DNA of 37,397 nucleotides from a virus. The stretch covers positions 1 to 37,397 of IMG/VR virus record IMGVR_UViG_3300007960_004287; one strand, given 5' to 3'. The notes below the pieces were generated by a model, which did no database searches, was not told where the DNA came from, and worked only from the letters and a program-made list of their open reading frames with translations. Both the position numbers and the translations under genes were made by a program. Positions 1 through 6,841 of the stretch are shown piece by piece. Position 1 is the stretch's first letter. Each line of letters opens with the position of its first letter.

Positions 1-198
1 AATAACTATTCAGGTTATTGGTACGGATATAACTACAGAAATTACGCACGTTATATACATGCTGTTGGTAATCCTTATACGCGGGGGTTTTTCAATGGCT
101 GGCTAGACGAAACCTACGAAGAAAGTGGCGAATGGACCATGAAGATAAAGAGCATTAAGCCAGTATTTGGACCAGAACCAGAGTGGAGTCTTGATTAA
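1..198 (+). CDS. 3' end of an unrecognised phage protein (partial)
   Basis: The reading frame is open from the first base of the window to a TAA at 196-198, giving the last 65 residues of a protein whose start lies outside. The fragment is rich in Tyr, Trp, Asn and Gly (for example SGYWYGYNYRNYARYIHAVG) and ends in an acidic tail. I do not recognise the family. It lies on the same strand as, and just upstream of, a small cysteine-rich protein and a probable virion protein, so a structural or virion-associated role is possible, but that is only inferred from position. The next gene starts 14 bases downstream behind a good Shine-Dalgarno sequence, so the two are probably co-transcribed. Confidence 0.75.
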   Translation, partial: NNYSGYWYGYNYRNYARYIHAVGNPYTRGFFNGWLDETYEESGEWTMKIKSIKPVFGPEPEWSLD

Positions 199-212
199 AG
201 TGAGGTGATGAC

Positions 213-617
213 ATGCTCATAATAAACTGTGATATTGACTGCAATACAAATAAGTGTACATTATGTGGAAACCAGTATGGTAGCTGTAATGTAAAGGTAA
301 ACTGCATAGCGGACATTATGGTTAGTGAAAAGGATTTTTATGGGGAAAATGGAGAGCAAAAAATAAGACCGGGAACGGAACTAAAAAGAATGCTGGCAAA
401 AATGGGGTTTCAAACAAAACATACTGGGTGTAAATGTAATGATCACGCCAAAAAAATGGATTATTTGGAACAGGCCCATCCAGGCTGGTGTGAGGACAAT
501 ATAGATACTATATGTGGTTGGCTTGAGGTTGAAGCCAAAAAAAGACGCCTTCCATTTATTAAAACTGCGGCAGTTTTCTTGATAAAACGTGCCATAAAAA
601 AAGCATACAAGAGGTAG
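213..617 (+). CDS. Conserved cysteine-rich phage protein, function unknown
   Basis: A 134-residue protein with two visible parts. The N-terminal 35 residues carry six cysteines (C6, C10, C15, C18, C25, C31), compatible with a metal-binding or disulfide knuckle. The second half holds the pattern GCKCNDHAKKMDYL, then a lone Cys, then DNIDTICGWLEVEAKKRRLPF. From memory this resembles a C-terminal module found in many phage proteins, with the shape GCxCxxRAxxMxxW...CExNIdxIxxWLxEEAxxRxxPF; its function is unknown to me. The ATG at 213 is preceded by GAGGTG. The C-terminus is strongly basic (KRAIKKAYKR), which could mean nucleic-acid or membrane-surface contact. It lies between the partial gene at 1-198 and the probable virion protein at 666. 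Confidence 0.85.
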   Translation: MLIINCDIDCNTNKCTLCGNQYGSCNVKVNCIADIMVSEKDFYGENGEQKIRPGTELKRMLAKMGFQTKHTGCKCNDHAKKMDYLEQAHPGWCEDNIDTICGWLEVEAKKRRLPFIKTAAVFLIKRAIKKAYKR

Positions 618-624
618 TTTTGTG

Positions 625-630
625 TATAAT
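625..630 (+). promoter_or_regulatory. Possible sigma-70 -10 box (TATAAT)
   Basis: A perfect TATAAT lies in the 48-base gap between the cysteine-rich gene and the virion-type gene at 666, which would give a leader of roughly 30 bases carrying the AGGAG ribosome site. No convincing -35 hexamer lies 16-18 bases upstream, and the base pattern is TGNN rather than an extended TGN, so this could be chance or could depend on a phage activator. The isolated transcript it would make (666 to the terminator at 1657) fits a separately expressed structural gene. Confidence 0.35.
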
Positions 631-665
631 ACACTGGCACCCCTAAATACAATAGGAGATTACTC

Positions 666-1637
666 ATGGCAGAAATTAGATTTCAGGTTCTAAACCAAAC
701 AAATGGGCAACCAAGTCCAAACCTAGATACGCTATCTGGTTCGGGTCTAGCCTTTTATGGTGCCAGTGCTGGATCATCAGTCCAGATTGGCTCATATCAG
801 GATAACACAAATGTTGCAAATGCTGATGGTAGCACATACAAAGATGCTACAAATAACATCAAGTATCTTGCTAACACTTATCCATCAGGAATGGCAGTAC
901 TGTCAGAAACTGGTGGTTCAGAGCATACGATTGGGCTATCAGGTATTAAGACCTTCCAATCAACTCTCGGTATTGAGTTTGGTCACTCAACACCAGTAAA
1001 GACCCAAAATGTTCAGTTGCGTATCTATGATAGATCCAACATTAACTATCCAGCTTCTGGTGTAAATACCAAGGTTGCTGAGATTGTAAACCATAATGGT
1101 GGAAGCTATGCATCACAGGGCAGCACTGGCGTAACATCAAACGTCGTAGGTAGTGGTGATGCCTTCTGGTGGGGTGAGCCTTGGCCTACTGAGTACGTAA
1201 CGAAGAACTATTACACCAATAGTTCTGGTGAAGTTTTCCTCAATGGATTCCAGGGAACCAATACAAATGGTGACTCCAGGCTTTCTGCTGCTGGAATTGC
1301 TGGTTCCTACGCTGCCGTTGGTGGAACTGGCGTGGTAGTACCACTTCTAGATAGTCCTGGTAGTGGTCAGAAACAGCTTCAAAGAAGTGAGGTTGCTGGT
1401 TCTACTGGCATGATTTGGCCTAAGTGGACTCAGTATGTAGCATCTGCTTCACAGCAGACAATGTTCGGTCTTCGCAATAGCTTTGGTGATGGTACAAACG
1501 TAGCCAACATTGAAAAGACCTATGGCGGTACTGGCATTGATACTCACCACACTTGGGCTGTTGCACTATCAGCATCACCACTTTCTATTGGAAGTAAAGA
1601 GCAGTACGGACTGTATGTCAGTCTTGAGTATCTCTAA
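666..1637 (+). CDS. Probable virion structural protein
   Basis: A 323-residue protein that is rich in Gly, Ser, Thr and Asn, has no Cys and few charged residues, and contains short beta-prone stretches (GTGVVVPLLDSPGSG, WAVALSASPLSIGSKEQYG). This composition is typical of phage head-decoration, fibre or tail proteins, but I recognise no named family. There is no signal peptide or membrane segment. The ATG at 666 follows AGGAG with good spacing. The gene stands alone between a possible -10 box at 625 and a strong intrinsic terminator 20 bases after its stop, which suggests independent, probably late and abundant expression. It is the last plus-strand gene before the long minus-strand block. 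It could be a decoration or fibre protein; the sequence does not decide. Confidence 0.75.
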   Translation: MAEIRFQVLNQTNGQPSPNLDTLSGSGLAFYGASAGSSVQIGSYQDNTNVANADGSTYKDATNNIKYLANTYPSGMAVLSETGGSEHTIGLSGIKTFQSTLGIEFGHSTPVKTQNVQLRIYDRSNINYPASGVNTKVAEIVNHNGGSYASQGSTGVTSNVVGSGDAFWWGEPWPTEYVTKNYYTNSSGEVFLNGFQGTNTNGDSRLSAAGIAGSYAAVGGTGVVVPLLDSPGSGQKQLQRSEVAGSTGMIWPKWTQYVASASQQTMFGLRNSFGDGTNVANIEKTYGGTGIDTHHTWAVALSASPLSIGSKEQYGLYVSLEYL

Positions 1638-1656
1638 TACAAGGTGCTTTAAAGAG

Positions 1657-1687
1657 AAAGACCCAGCTTTCGCTGGGTCTTTTTTTT
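1657..1687. terminator. Bidirectional intrinsic terminator between converging genes
   Basis: A perfect 9-base-pair GC-rich stem (AGACCCAGC at 1659-1667, loop TTTC, GCTGGGTCT at 1672-1680), extendable by two A-T pairs, is followed by a T run to 1687 on the plus strand. Read on the minus strand the same hairpin is followed by TTTCTCTTT, so it can also stop transcription from the minus-strand gene that ends at 1690. It lies exactly between the two converging stop codons (1637 and 1690). Confidence 0.92.
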
Positions 1688-1689
1688 GC

Positions 1690-2019
1690 TCATTCAAGAG
1701 TCTTGGTTTTGTGGTTCCATCTCTGCCAGCCATTGTCTGGGAGATACTTTCCATCAGCGTCTTTACGCTTGGGAAATAAACCACCACCCTTCTTGTGAAC
1801 CCCAAGACCTAACTTGGCAGAACACTCTACGCATCGCATTTCAAAAAACTCGTTACCGTCATTCTCACGAACAACACAACGAACATTTTCAGATCCGCAC
1901 TTTCCACATACGTTTTCCCCGAAGACTTCTTCAAATGAAGCAATCTCCTTGAATACATCCTTCTGTGTATCAGCTTGAATCTCTAGCGATAGATTACCAA
2001 CGGTCTTTATGACCTTCAT
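1690..2019 (-). CDS. Zinc-ribbon protein of unknown function
   Basis: A 109-residue protein with a four-cysteine zinc ribbon: CGKCGSENVRC in the first knuckle and CVEC about 25 residues later, followed by a basic, Gly-rich tail (KKGGGLFPKRKDADG). The ATG at 2019 is chosen over an in-frame TTG at 2031 because the GGAGG ribosome site lies between them, 5 bases before the ATG. The start overlaps the stop of the Rad52-like gene by one base (TAATG), which suggests translational coupling and perhaps a shared role in recombination. It is the last gene of the minus-strand block, just before the shared terminator. The partner or target of the ribbon is unknown. Confidence 0.85.
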   Translation of the reverse strand: MKVIKTVGNLSLEIQADTQKDVFKEIASFEEVFGENVCGKCGSENVRCVVRENDGNEFFEMRCVECSAKLGLGVHKKGGGLFPKRKDADGKYLPDNGWQRWNHKTKTLE

Positions 2020-2780
2020 TATTGCCTCCAATCTTTAGTATATCCCAGAATCTCATCTGGGATCTGCTTGCTCTTATTTTGATACTTATTGAGTTCTCCA
2101 AGCATCTTAGAAGCCTTTAGCTTGCTAACTTGGTCAATAGTATCAAACGTACTTTCGCCAGAATTAATGAAACCCATAACATCAATGTTTAGCTGCTTAC
2201 ACTTGCTATCAATAAACTTTATCTGTGGCTCGGTAATGTTGTCATCACCGTTCCATTCACCGTCAACGGGTCTACTACTGGCAACAGCAGACCTAACAAT
2301 AGATTCAACATCCTTCTTGCGTGTGACTTCTTCAGCAGTCACGCAACGGAGTTTAAGTGCTTTTCTAAGGGCTCTACCCTCTGCTCTTGTACTTGCAGTA
2401 GCGACAGGATGAGCACAGAATAAATCATCTGTATTGCCATGCCAAACGTCAGCAACATCAGAAAATGTCCTCATGCGTCCGCTATCCTGCCAATCAATGA
2501 CCACTTCAAATACAACAGTAGCCCTGCCTGGACCATTTGGGTCTGTGGATGGAAATACCTGAGATGGGCGACTTACAATAATAGAGCCAAGAATTTCTTC
2601 TGCGACTCTTCGTAGACCGGCACATGTTGGGTTTCCATCAAATAGCTCTCCTGGCTCAAACTTAGCCATAACCCAATCATGCCACTCCTGGGAGCCATAC
2701 AGAGGCGTAGTACCCTGAACAGCGTCAGTTGTGCCAACTTCCTTTTCTTCACCTTCTACATCAAAAAACTTGTCAGTCAT
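2019..2780 (-). CDS. Rad52/Erf-like single-strand DNA annealing protein
   Basis: A 253-residue protein with the features of phage Rad52/Erf-type annealing proteins. A predicted alpha/beta core (about residues 45-150) ends in the hallmark helix ATASTRAEGRALRKALKL, a basic helix that in this superfamily lines the DNA-binding ring. The core is followed by a variable linker and a C-terminal helical region (about 185-240, beginning TEPQIKFIDSKCKQLNI). The family anneals complementary single strands coated by SSB. Its start overlaps the stop of the preceding endonuclease gene (TAATG), with CGGAG upstream. The phage also encodes RecA (29992-31074), so it carries both strand-invasion and annealing activities. 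Assignment to the superfamily is fairly secure; the exact subfamily (Erf, Sak or Rad52/22) is not. Confidence 0.75.
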   Translation of the reverse strand: MTDKFFDVEGEEKEVGTTDAVQGTTPLYGSQEWHDWVMAKFEPGELFDGNPTCAGLRRVAEEILGSIIVSRPSQVFPSTDPNGPGRATVVFEVVIDWQDSGRMRTFSDVADVWHGNTDDLFCAHPVATASTRAEGRALRKALKLRCVTAEEVTRKKDVESIVRSAVASSRPVDGEWNGDDNITEPQIKFIDSKCKQLNIDVMGFINSGESTFDTIDQVSKLKASKMLGELNKYQNKSKQIPDEILGYTKDWRQ

Positions 2781-3562
2781 TAGCTGTTCTCCGATAGTTC
2801 AATTTCCATGATGCGATCCTTAACCGCATCCGATCCTGCTATGTTATCAACCGCAACTCGCACAGAGTCCCAAAGTTTTTTCGCCGTAATTCGGCTAAGA
2901 TTCTTACAGAGGTATTTGACTCTGATTACCTTATATCCACGATTTATAAGTGTGCCATTTTTTTGCTCATCATATTTTATCGTGTCCATTAATTTTTCAT
3001 GGCCCCAAATAGGCAAAAAGTGCTGTGGACCATCAATCTCAATTACGACTTTTAGTTCTGGCAAGAATAAATCTATTTCATGCTTGCCTGGGATGAGTCC
3101 CTTTTTATGTAGAACAACGTCATAACCTTCCTTTAAAAGCTTGTCGCGTAGGAAACGCTCTGCCTTGGACCCATTCACAGAAGCCTCCTGTAATGCTCGT
3201 CCTGCTAATTGCTGCATTTCCAGCTTCTTATGTGCTGGCATAGCTTCCCATCTGACCTTAGCATTCTCAGAAAAAGCTTCTCGCTCTAGGTCTGACATTT
3301 CTTTCCATGCCTTTGCCCTACCTTGAGAGATTTTATTTTTTTCGCTTTCAGTTCTTTTTCTACCAGCGGTTGGGTGCGAAGCAGTACCCTTTTTTAGGGC
3401 ATTCTTTTGTGCTTCGCTCTTATCTCTGGTTTCATATCCTTGCCTCTTAAGAATTCTGAAAATCTTATTTGCGTATGTTCCAAGTTCTTTTGCTATTTCG
3501 TTAGCACTTCTACCCTTGGAGTATTCTTTAACTATGTACTTTTCATTTATTTCCATGTTCAT
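2780..3562 (-). CDS. VSR-like (EDxHD) homing endonuclease with N-terminal HTH
   Basis: A 260-residue protein in three parts. Residues 8-42 form a helix-turn-helix (GRSANEIAKELGTYANKIFR). Residues 65-125 hold basic helices with the shape of NUMOD-type DNA-binding repeats (GRKRTESEKNKISQGRAKAW). Residues 133-235 form a very-short-patch-repair/DUF559-type nuclease with E135, D164 (EIDLFLPELK), D177/H181 (EIDGPQHF) and D198 (KYDEQKN), then GYKVIRVKY. The EDxHD class is known from phage homing endonucleases. It is a free-standing gene between the glycan island and the recombination gene, overlapping the upstream gene by 20 bases, so it looks like a mobile insertion tolerated inside the coupled block. 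I cannot see a target site. A phage recombination nuclease is a less likely alternative. Confidence 0.8.
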   Translation of the reverse strand: MNMEINEKYIVKEYSKGRSANEIAKELGTYANKIFRILKRQGYETRDKSEAQKNALKKGTASHPTAGRKRTESEKNKISQGRAKAWKEMSDLEREAFSENAKVRWEAMPAHKKLEMQQLAGRALQEASVNGSKAERFLRDKLLKEGYDVVLHKKGLIPGKHEIDLFLPELKVVIEIDGPQHFLPIWGHEKLMDTIKYDEQKNGTLINRGYKVIRVKYLCKNLSRITAKKLWDSVRVAVDNIAGSDAVKDRIMEIELSENS

Positions 3563-4016
3563 TCACCATTTCTACAAGTGAGTCTAGGTTCCAATTGTCA
3601 ACAACGCCCACAGTCTTTTTGTTGCAAAAATTATCAATCATTTCAGCATGATCCTCGCTGCGGGCAATAATCTTTAGTCTATCGTCTCTTAATACAGAGC
3701 ATACTTCATTGTAATTCATAGGACTGTCAACCCAAGACAGATCCCATAAATATAGGAACTTTGCAGCCCTATTGTTGCCCTTTAGAATGGTATTAGCCTC
3801 TCCTATGGTTGTAGCAAAGAGATTATGATGATACCCAGACATAAAGGCCACAGACCTACATGAAAACATGGTAGGAATTACTGGAATCGCGGGCTTTACA
3901 GTAAAGACAGAAGCACATAGATTCAGTGCCGATAGTGTCTTGTTGAACTCATTAATCATGTAGAATGACTTTTGAGATGGTCCTAAATGCTCTACTACTG
4001 CTGCTATATTAATCAT
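3543..4016 (-). CDS. Small glycosyltransferase-like protein
   Basis: A 157-residue protein starting MINIAAVVEHLGPSQKSF. The ATG at 4016 is preferred over an upstream in-frame start at 4055 because AAAGGA lies 6 bases before it and it overlaps the methyltransferase stop as ATGA. The layout (an early Rossmann-type strand, a central region naming a target, KFLYLWDLSWVDSP, then a strand and helix with a conserved-looking IIARSEDHAEMIDNF) resembles a reduced GT-B glycosyltransferase, much shorter than the usual 350 or more residues. No catalytic motif is clear, so function is inferred mostly from its place at the end of the glycan island. It could be an accessory protein for neighbouring transferases. 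Confidence 0.55.
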   Translation of the reverse strand: MINIAAVVEHLGPSQKSFYMINEFNKTLSALNLCASVFTVKPAIPVIPTMFSCRSVAFMSGYHHNLFATTIGEANTILKGNNRAAKFLYLWDLSWVDSPMNYNEVCSVLRDDRLKIIARSEDHAEMIDNFCNKKTVGVVDNWNLDSLVEMVNEHGNK

Positions 4017-4720
4017 GAATTTCCTTTCTGAGCCAATACCCAACACTGACAACAATTATTTGGTTCATTTGGCACATTGCCAAACTCGTCTTTTAAATCA
4101 TTAAAATCGGGCCACGTTTGATTCTTAAACATTAGGTCTATATACTTATGGTTTCCCCATTGACCGTTTCGCACAATTTCAAAACCGTTCTTAGCAAACA
4201 GCATAAGAAGCCCCATTGGTGTAAACCCACCAAAGTGTACCGGGGTCATATGCGGAATATTTATAGTTGGAACGCTTGTAAATACGTATCCACCTGGATT
4301 CATATTCTTATGAATGTTTGCTATTGCCACATCTGGACTATGTAGATGCTCTATAGTTTGATTAAATAGGAAAAAGTCAAACTTGTCCTTCATTTCTGGC
4401 AAATCATGCAGATCATATGGAGGGTATGGAAGATAGGTCTTTTTGTTAAACCTTTTCTCTATGAACTCTAGCTCTGGATCACCATCGCACGTATAGCCTA
4501 AATGCCCTCCAATGTCCATATACTTGGTCCACTCAATGAAGTCAAGCAAGCACCAAACTCTTGGAAAGTCATGACCGTCCCATTGTCTGTTTATGTTCCA
4601 TGGACCATCTTCCTTTTGGCCTGGAAACTGTGGAACCTTAACGTACTTACTAAAGTACATTGGTGACAACCTAGCGTATCTAGCATAAACATCATGTATT
4701 ACATGTTCCGTTATCTTCAT
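4013..4720 (-). CDS. SAM-dependent methyltransferase-like protein
   Basis: A 235-residue protein with a class I SAM methyltransferase outline. Motif I is weak (YMDIGGHLGYTCDGD, about 67-81). The later elements are clearer: FDFFLFNQTIEHLHSPDVAI (motif II and helix, as in Methyltransf_11/23 proteins) and MNPGGYVFTSVPTIN (motif III), followed by GGFTPMGLLMLFAKNGFEIV. It probably methylates a sugar or glycan, judging from its place in the glycan island, but the acceptor cannot be read from the sequence. TAGGAG precedes the ATG at 4720. Its start overlaps the stop of the GT25-like gene, and its stop overlaps the next start (ATGA). The C-terminal NNCCQC cysteine cluster is unusual and could bind metal. 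Confidence 0.75.
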   Translation of the reverse strand: MKITEHVIHDVYARYARLSPMYFSKYVKVPQFPGQKEDGPWNINRQWDGHDFPRVWCLLDFIEWTKYMDIGGHLGYTCDGDPELEFIEKRFNKKTYLPYPPYDLHDLPEMKDKFDFFLFNQTIEHLHSPDVAIANIHKNMNPGGYVFTSVPTINIPHMTPVHFGGFTPMGLLMLFAKNGFEIVRNGQWGNHKYIDLMFKNQTWPDFNDLKDEFGNVPNEPNNCCQCWVLAQKGNS

Positions 4721-5418
4721 TTAATAGCACTCCTAAATCTTCTATTGCTCAACTGACCACAGATCCTTGGATTGGTATGGTAGACATTAAAGTCAAGTTT
4801 CTCAAAAAAGTAATTAAGCTGCCAATCTAGTGGCAACACAAAGCCATCCGCATGATACGACTTTAGCACCCTTCTTGCTGCACTCATACTATAGATCATT
4901 GATGATGTTGTATTTGTAGATGGATGATTAACAAGTAAATAGGATGGATTTCCTGGTAGTGTCTTTTGGACGCTAAGGAAGTCAAGGTTTAGACCGCCTC
5001 CAAGAAAAATAACATCCCAGCCCTCTGGTGCTTCCAATATGATTTCTGTGAGATCTATGTCGTTGCACATAAACATAAAGTCATCTTCAAGCATTAGTGC
5101 GAATGCAGCATTGCCACATTCAACAAAATGATCCAATGCGTCAAGATGTTTTATGGTTAAAGAAATCTCAGAATCATTTAAAACAAACTTAGGTGTACTA
5201 TCTAGCCCGATTTTTTTTAAAGAGGTTAATGCTGCCTCATTAAAGGCATCAATGTCATGTCTCTTGTAAAGTGAAACCTTTTTTGGGTCCATATTCTCTC
5301 TGTCATTGCACATCATGATTTGAGGATCATGTATGTGAACCTTATTAAGCTCATTCATGAAATGATCAAACCTCTCCCGAAGAGGAGAATAGTGCATGAC
5401 GTAAGTTTCAAATATCAT
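4717..5418 (-). CDS. GT25-like glycosyltransferase
   Basis: A 233-residue protein of the LPS-biosynthesis glycosyltransferase 25 type. It shows the family order: an N-terminal name-like strand and RERFDHF helix, a central SLTIKHLDALDHFVECG helix, the acidic metal-binding EDD (E111-D113 in FALMLEDDF), a later GWDVIFLGG strand, and a TTSSMIYSMSAARRVL acceptor-side segment with PLDWQLNYFF. GT25 enzymes move hexoses from UDP-sugars, often galactose or glucose, to lipooligosaccharide or, in animals, collagen. There is no signal or membrane segment, so it should act in the cytoplasm. It is coupled to its neighbours by 4-base overlaps on both sides, with CGGAG before the ATG. The donor and acceptor are unknown. 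Confidence 0.82.
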   Translation of the reverse strand: MIFETYVMHYSPLRERFDHFMNELNKVHIHDPQIMMCNDRENMDPKKVSLYKRHDIDAFNEAALTSLKKIGLDSTPKFVLNDSEISLTIKHLDALDHFVECGNAAFALMLEDDFMFMCNDIDLTEIILEAPEGWDVIFLGGGLNLDFLSVQKTLPGNPSYLLVNHPSTNTTSSMIYSMSAARRVLKSYHADGFVLPLDWQLNYFFEKLDFNVYHTNPRICGQLSNRRFRSAIK

Positions 5419-6230
5419 TTTTCAATTCTCCGTTCCATGTATCTAGCAAGTCCCAATGGGGAACAATAGTACTCGTACCAATCATAGGCATCCTGTGAGA
5501 GTTTAGCCAGATTAGTCTTATCCTGAAGCACTTTATTTATTTCGTCTGCTGCGAAAGTCCAGTTGTCAATCTTAGTATAGTTGGCCTTATTGTAAAACTC
5601 AACGCGAGGCAAATCAACTCCAACAACAGCACATCCGCACATCATAGCCTCAAAGAATCTAAATGTTTCTCTGCTAGCAGATCCTCTTGGGACTAGTGCG
5701 ACCTTAGAGTTGTTTAGCACAGATGAATACTCAGCCTTATCAATGCCATTATTCCAGCCTTCATACCAAAGACACTTATACCTGAGTCTCTTGTTTTCTT
5801 CTAGTTGGTCAACGAATCTCTTAAAGTCTACGCGACGATAGGGATCAAACTGCCCCATAAATGTCCAATCTAGCGATCTATCGTTAATTGGTATGTTTAG
5901 ATTTTTCACACCCTTTAAGTGACAGAGAGGAATACCAAAAACTTTTCTGTTGTAGATAACGCTATTAACGTCATCAATATTGCTCATTGGATGATACTGC
6001 TTAAAGATATAAGCAACGTCATCTCTTTCTATCATGTCATTCGGCATCTGGTGTGTTTCGTCTGACGTTGAGATAAAAATAATTGGATAATTGGTCTTTG
6101 GTAGTGGTCTGTTCCAATTATTGATAACAAAACTGTATCGCCTCTCTAGTCTGCTAGATAGTATACATGCAGCCTCTTCATATACGTGATCGTCGCCATT
6201 TCCCTTTGCTAGATTTATAACTTCTGACAT
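5415..6230 (-). CDS. Exostosin-like glycosyltransferase
   Basis: A 271-residue protein with the exostosin/GT47-like C-terminal signature SKVALVPRGSASRETFRFFE followed by an AMMCGCAVV helix and strand, which binds the nucleotide-sugar in GT-B enzymes. Upstream are a DWTFMGQFDPYRR strand marking the start of the second Rossmann domain and a region of short strands (YPIIFISTSDETH). It has two paralogues in the window, at 8481-9266 and 23486-24391, with the same arrangement. The start at 6230 follows TAGGAG. It is soluble by sequence. The sugar is not predictable; membership of the exostosin-like group is clear. Confidence 0.85.
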   Translation of the reverse strand: MSEVINLAKGNGDDHVYEEAACILSSRLERRYSFVINNWNRPLPKTNYPIIFISTSDETHQMPNDMIERDDVAYIFKQYHPMSNIDDVNSVIYNRKVFGIPLCHLKGVKNLNIPINDRSLDWTFMGQFDPYRRVDFKRFVDQLEENKRLRYKCLWYEGWNNGIDKAEYSSVLNNSKVALVPRGSASRETFRFFEAMMCGCAVVGVDLPRVEFYNKANYTKIDNWTFAADEINKVLQDKTNLAKLSQDAYDWYEYYCSPLGLARYMERRIEK

Positions 6231-6232
6231 TA

Positions 6233-6841
6233 TTAGCTCCTATGAGGATAAATTACTGATGTAATACTAGTTCTATTTAAAGCGTCACCAACTGTTTTCT
6301 GTTTGTAAATATGCTTTTCGCAAGTGAGATTATTCACTACCTCTAAGGTAGATGGAAGCTCATCAATGTTTTTGCCTTTATAATGCTCCTTTAATGATGT
6401 GTGTAGATCTTCCATGATAAAAATCCCACCATCTTTAAGTGCTGGGATACCATACCTAAGCGATCTTTTCTGATGGGAAATCATGTGAGATCCATCGTCT
6501 ATAATTAAGTCAAACGGCCCATGCTTTTCTAACGCTTCCTTTAACTGTCCTGTGTCAGATTGGTCTACCTTATGAACTCTGATTCTCTTGTTGTTAATTT
6601 CAAAGTTTTCAGGCGAAAGAATGTCATAGCCATAAATGATTCCGTTTGTGAAATAGTCTGCCCACATATGAAGGCTAGGGGCTTTCTGCTTTCCAATACC
6701 AATCTCCAGAATTTTTACCTTCTGGCCCCTAATTGAATGAAGATGCTTGTCATAAAAGTCAGCAAAGCCATGGACTTTAGATGACTTATCAGTATGGTAT
6801 TGTAAAGCTAGTTCGTCTAGCGTTTTATTTCCAGTACTCAT
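6233..6841 (-). CDS. Class I SAM methyltransferase (sugar methyltransferase type)
   Basis: A 202-residue protein with a clean class I methyltransferase core: the N-terminal LALQYHTDKSSKVHGFADFY (a pattern seen with sugar and macrolide O-methyltransferases such as the MycE group), motif I ILEIGIGKQKAPSLHMW (from about 44), an acidic strand end IIYGYDI, then FDLIIDDGSHMISHQKRSL (metal or SAM-facing DDGSH, about 114-119), and GGIFIMEDLHTS as motif III. In that group the reaction is metal-dependent O-methylation of a sugar hydroxyl. It sits between an epimerase and an exostosin-like transferase, so it probably methylates the phage glycan or its precursor. Its start follows AAGGG and overlaps the epimerase gene by 17 bases. 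Confidence 0.85.
   Translation of the reverse strand: MSTGNKTLDELALQYHTDKSSKVHGFADFYDKHLHSIRGQKVKILEIGIGKQKAPSLHMWADYFTNGIIYGYDILSPENFEINNKRIRVHKVDQSDTGQLKEALEKHGPFDLIIDDGSHMISHQKRSLRYGIPALKDGGIFIMEDLHTSLKEHYKGKNIDELPSTLEVVNNLTCEKHIYKQKTVGDALNRTSITSVIYPHRS

Noticed and set aside
1510-1952. Short open frames on both strands across the terminator region
   Set aside because: They run through the terminator hairpin or are frame shadows of the virion-type gene and the zinc-ribbon gene, without ribosome sites.
2019-2031. A longer form of the zinc-ribbon protein from a TTG at 2031
   Set aside because: The GGAGG ribosome site lies between the TTG and the ATG at 2019, so initiation at the ATG fits better.
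4258-4265. TATTTATA, which reads as a T4-type late promoter (TATAAATA) on the minus strand
   Set aside because: It lies inside the methyltransferase gene, points into a small GT-like gene rather than structural genes, and a single 8-base match is expected by chance in AT-leaning DNA.
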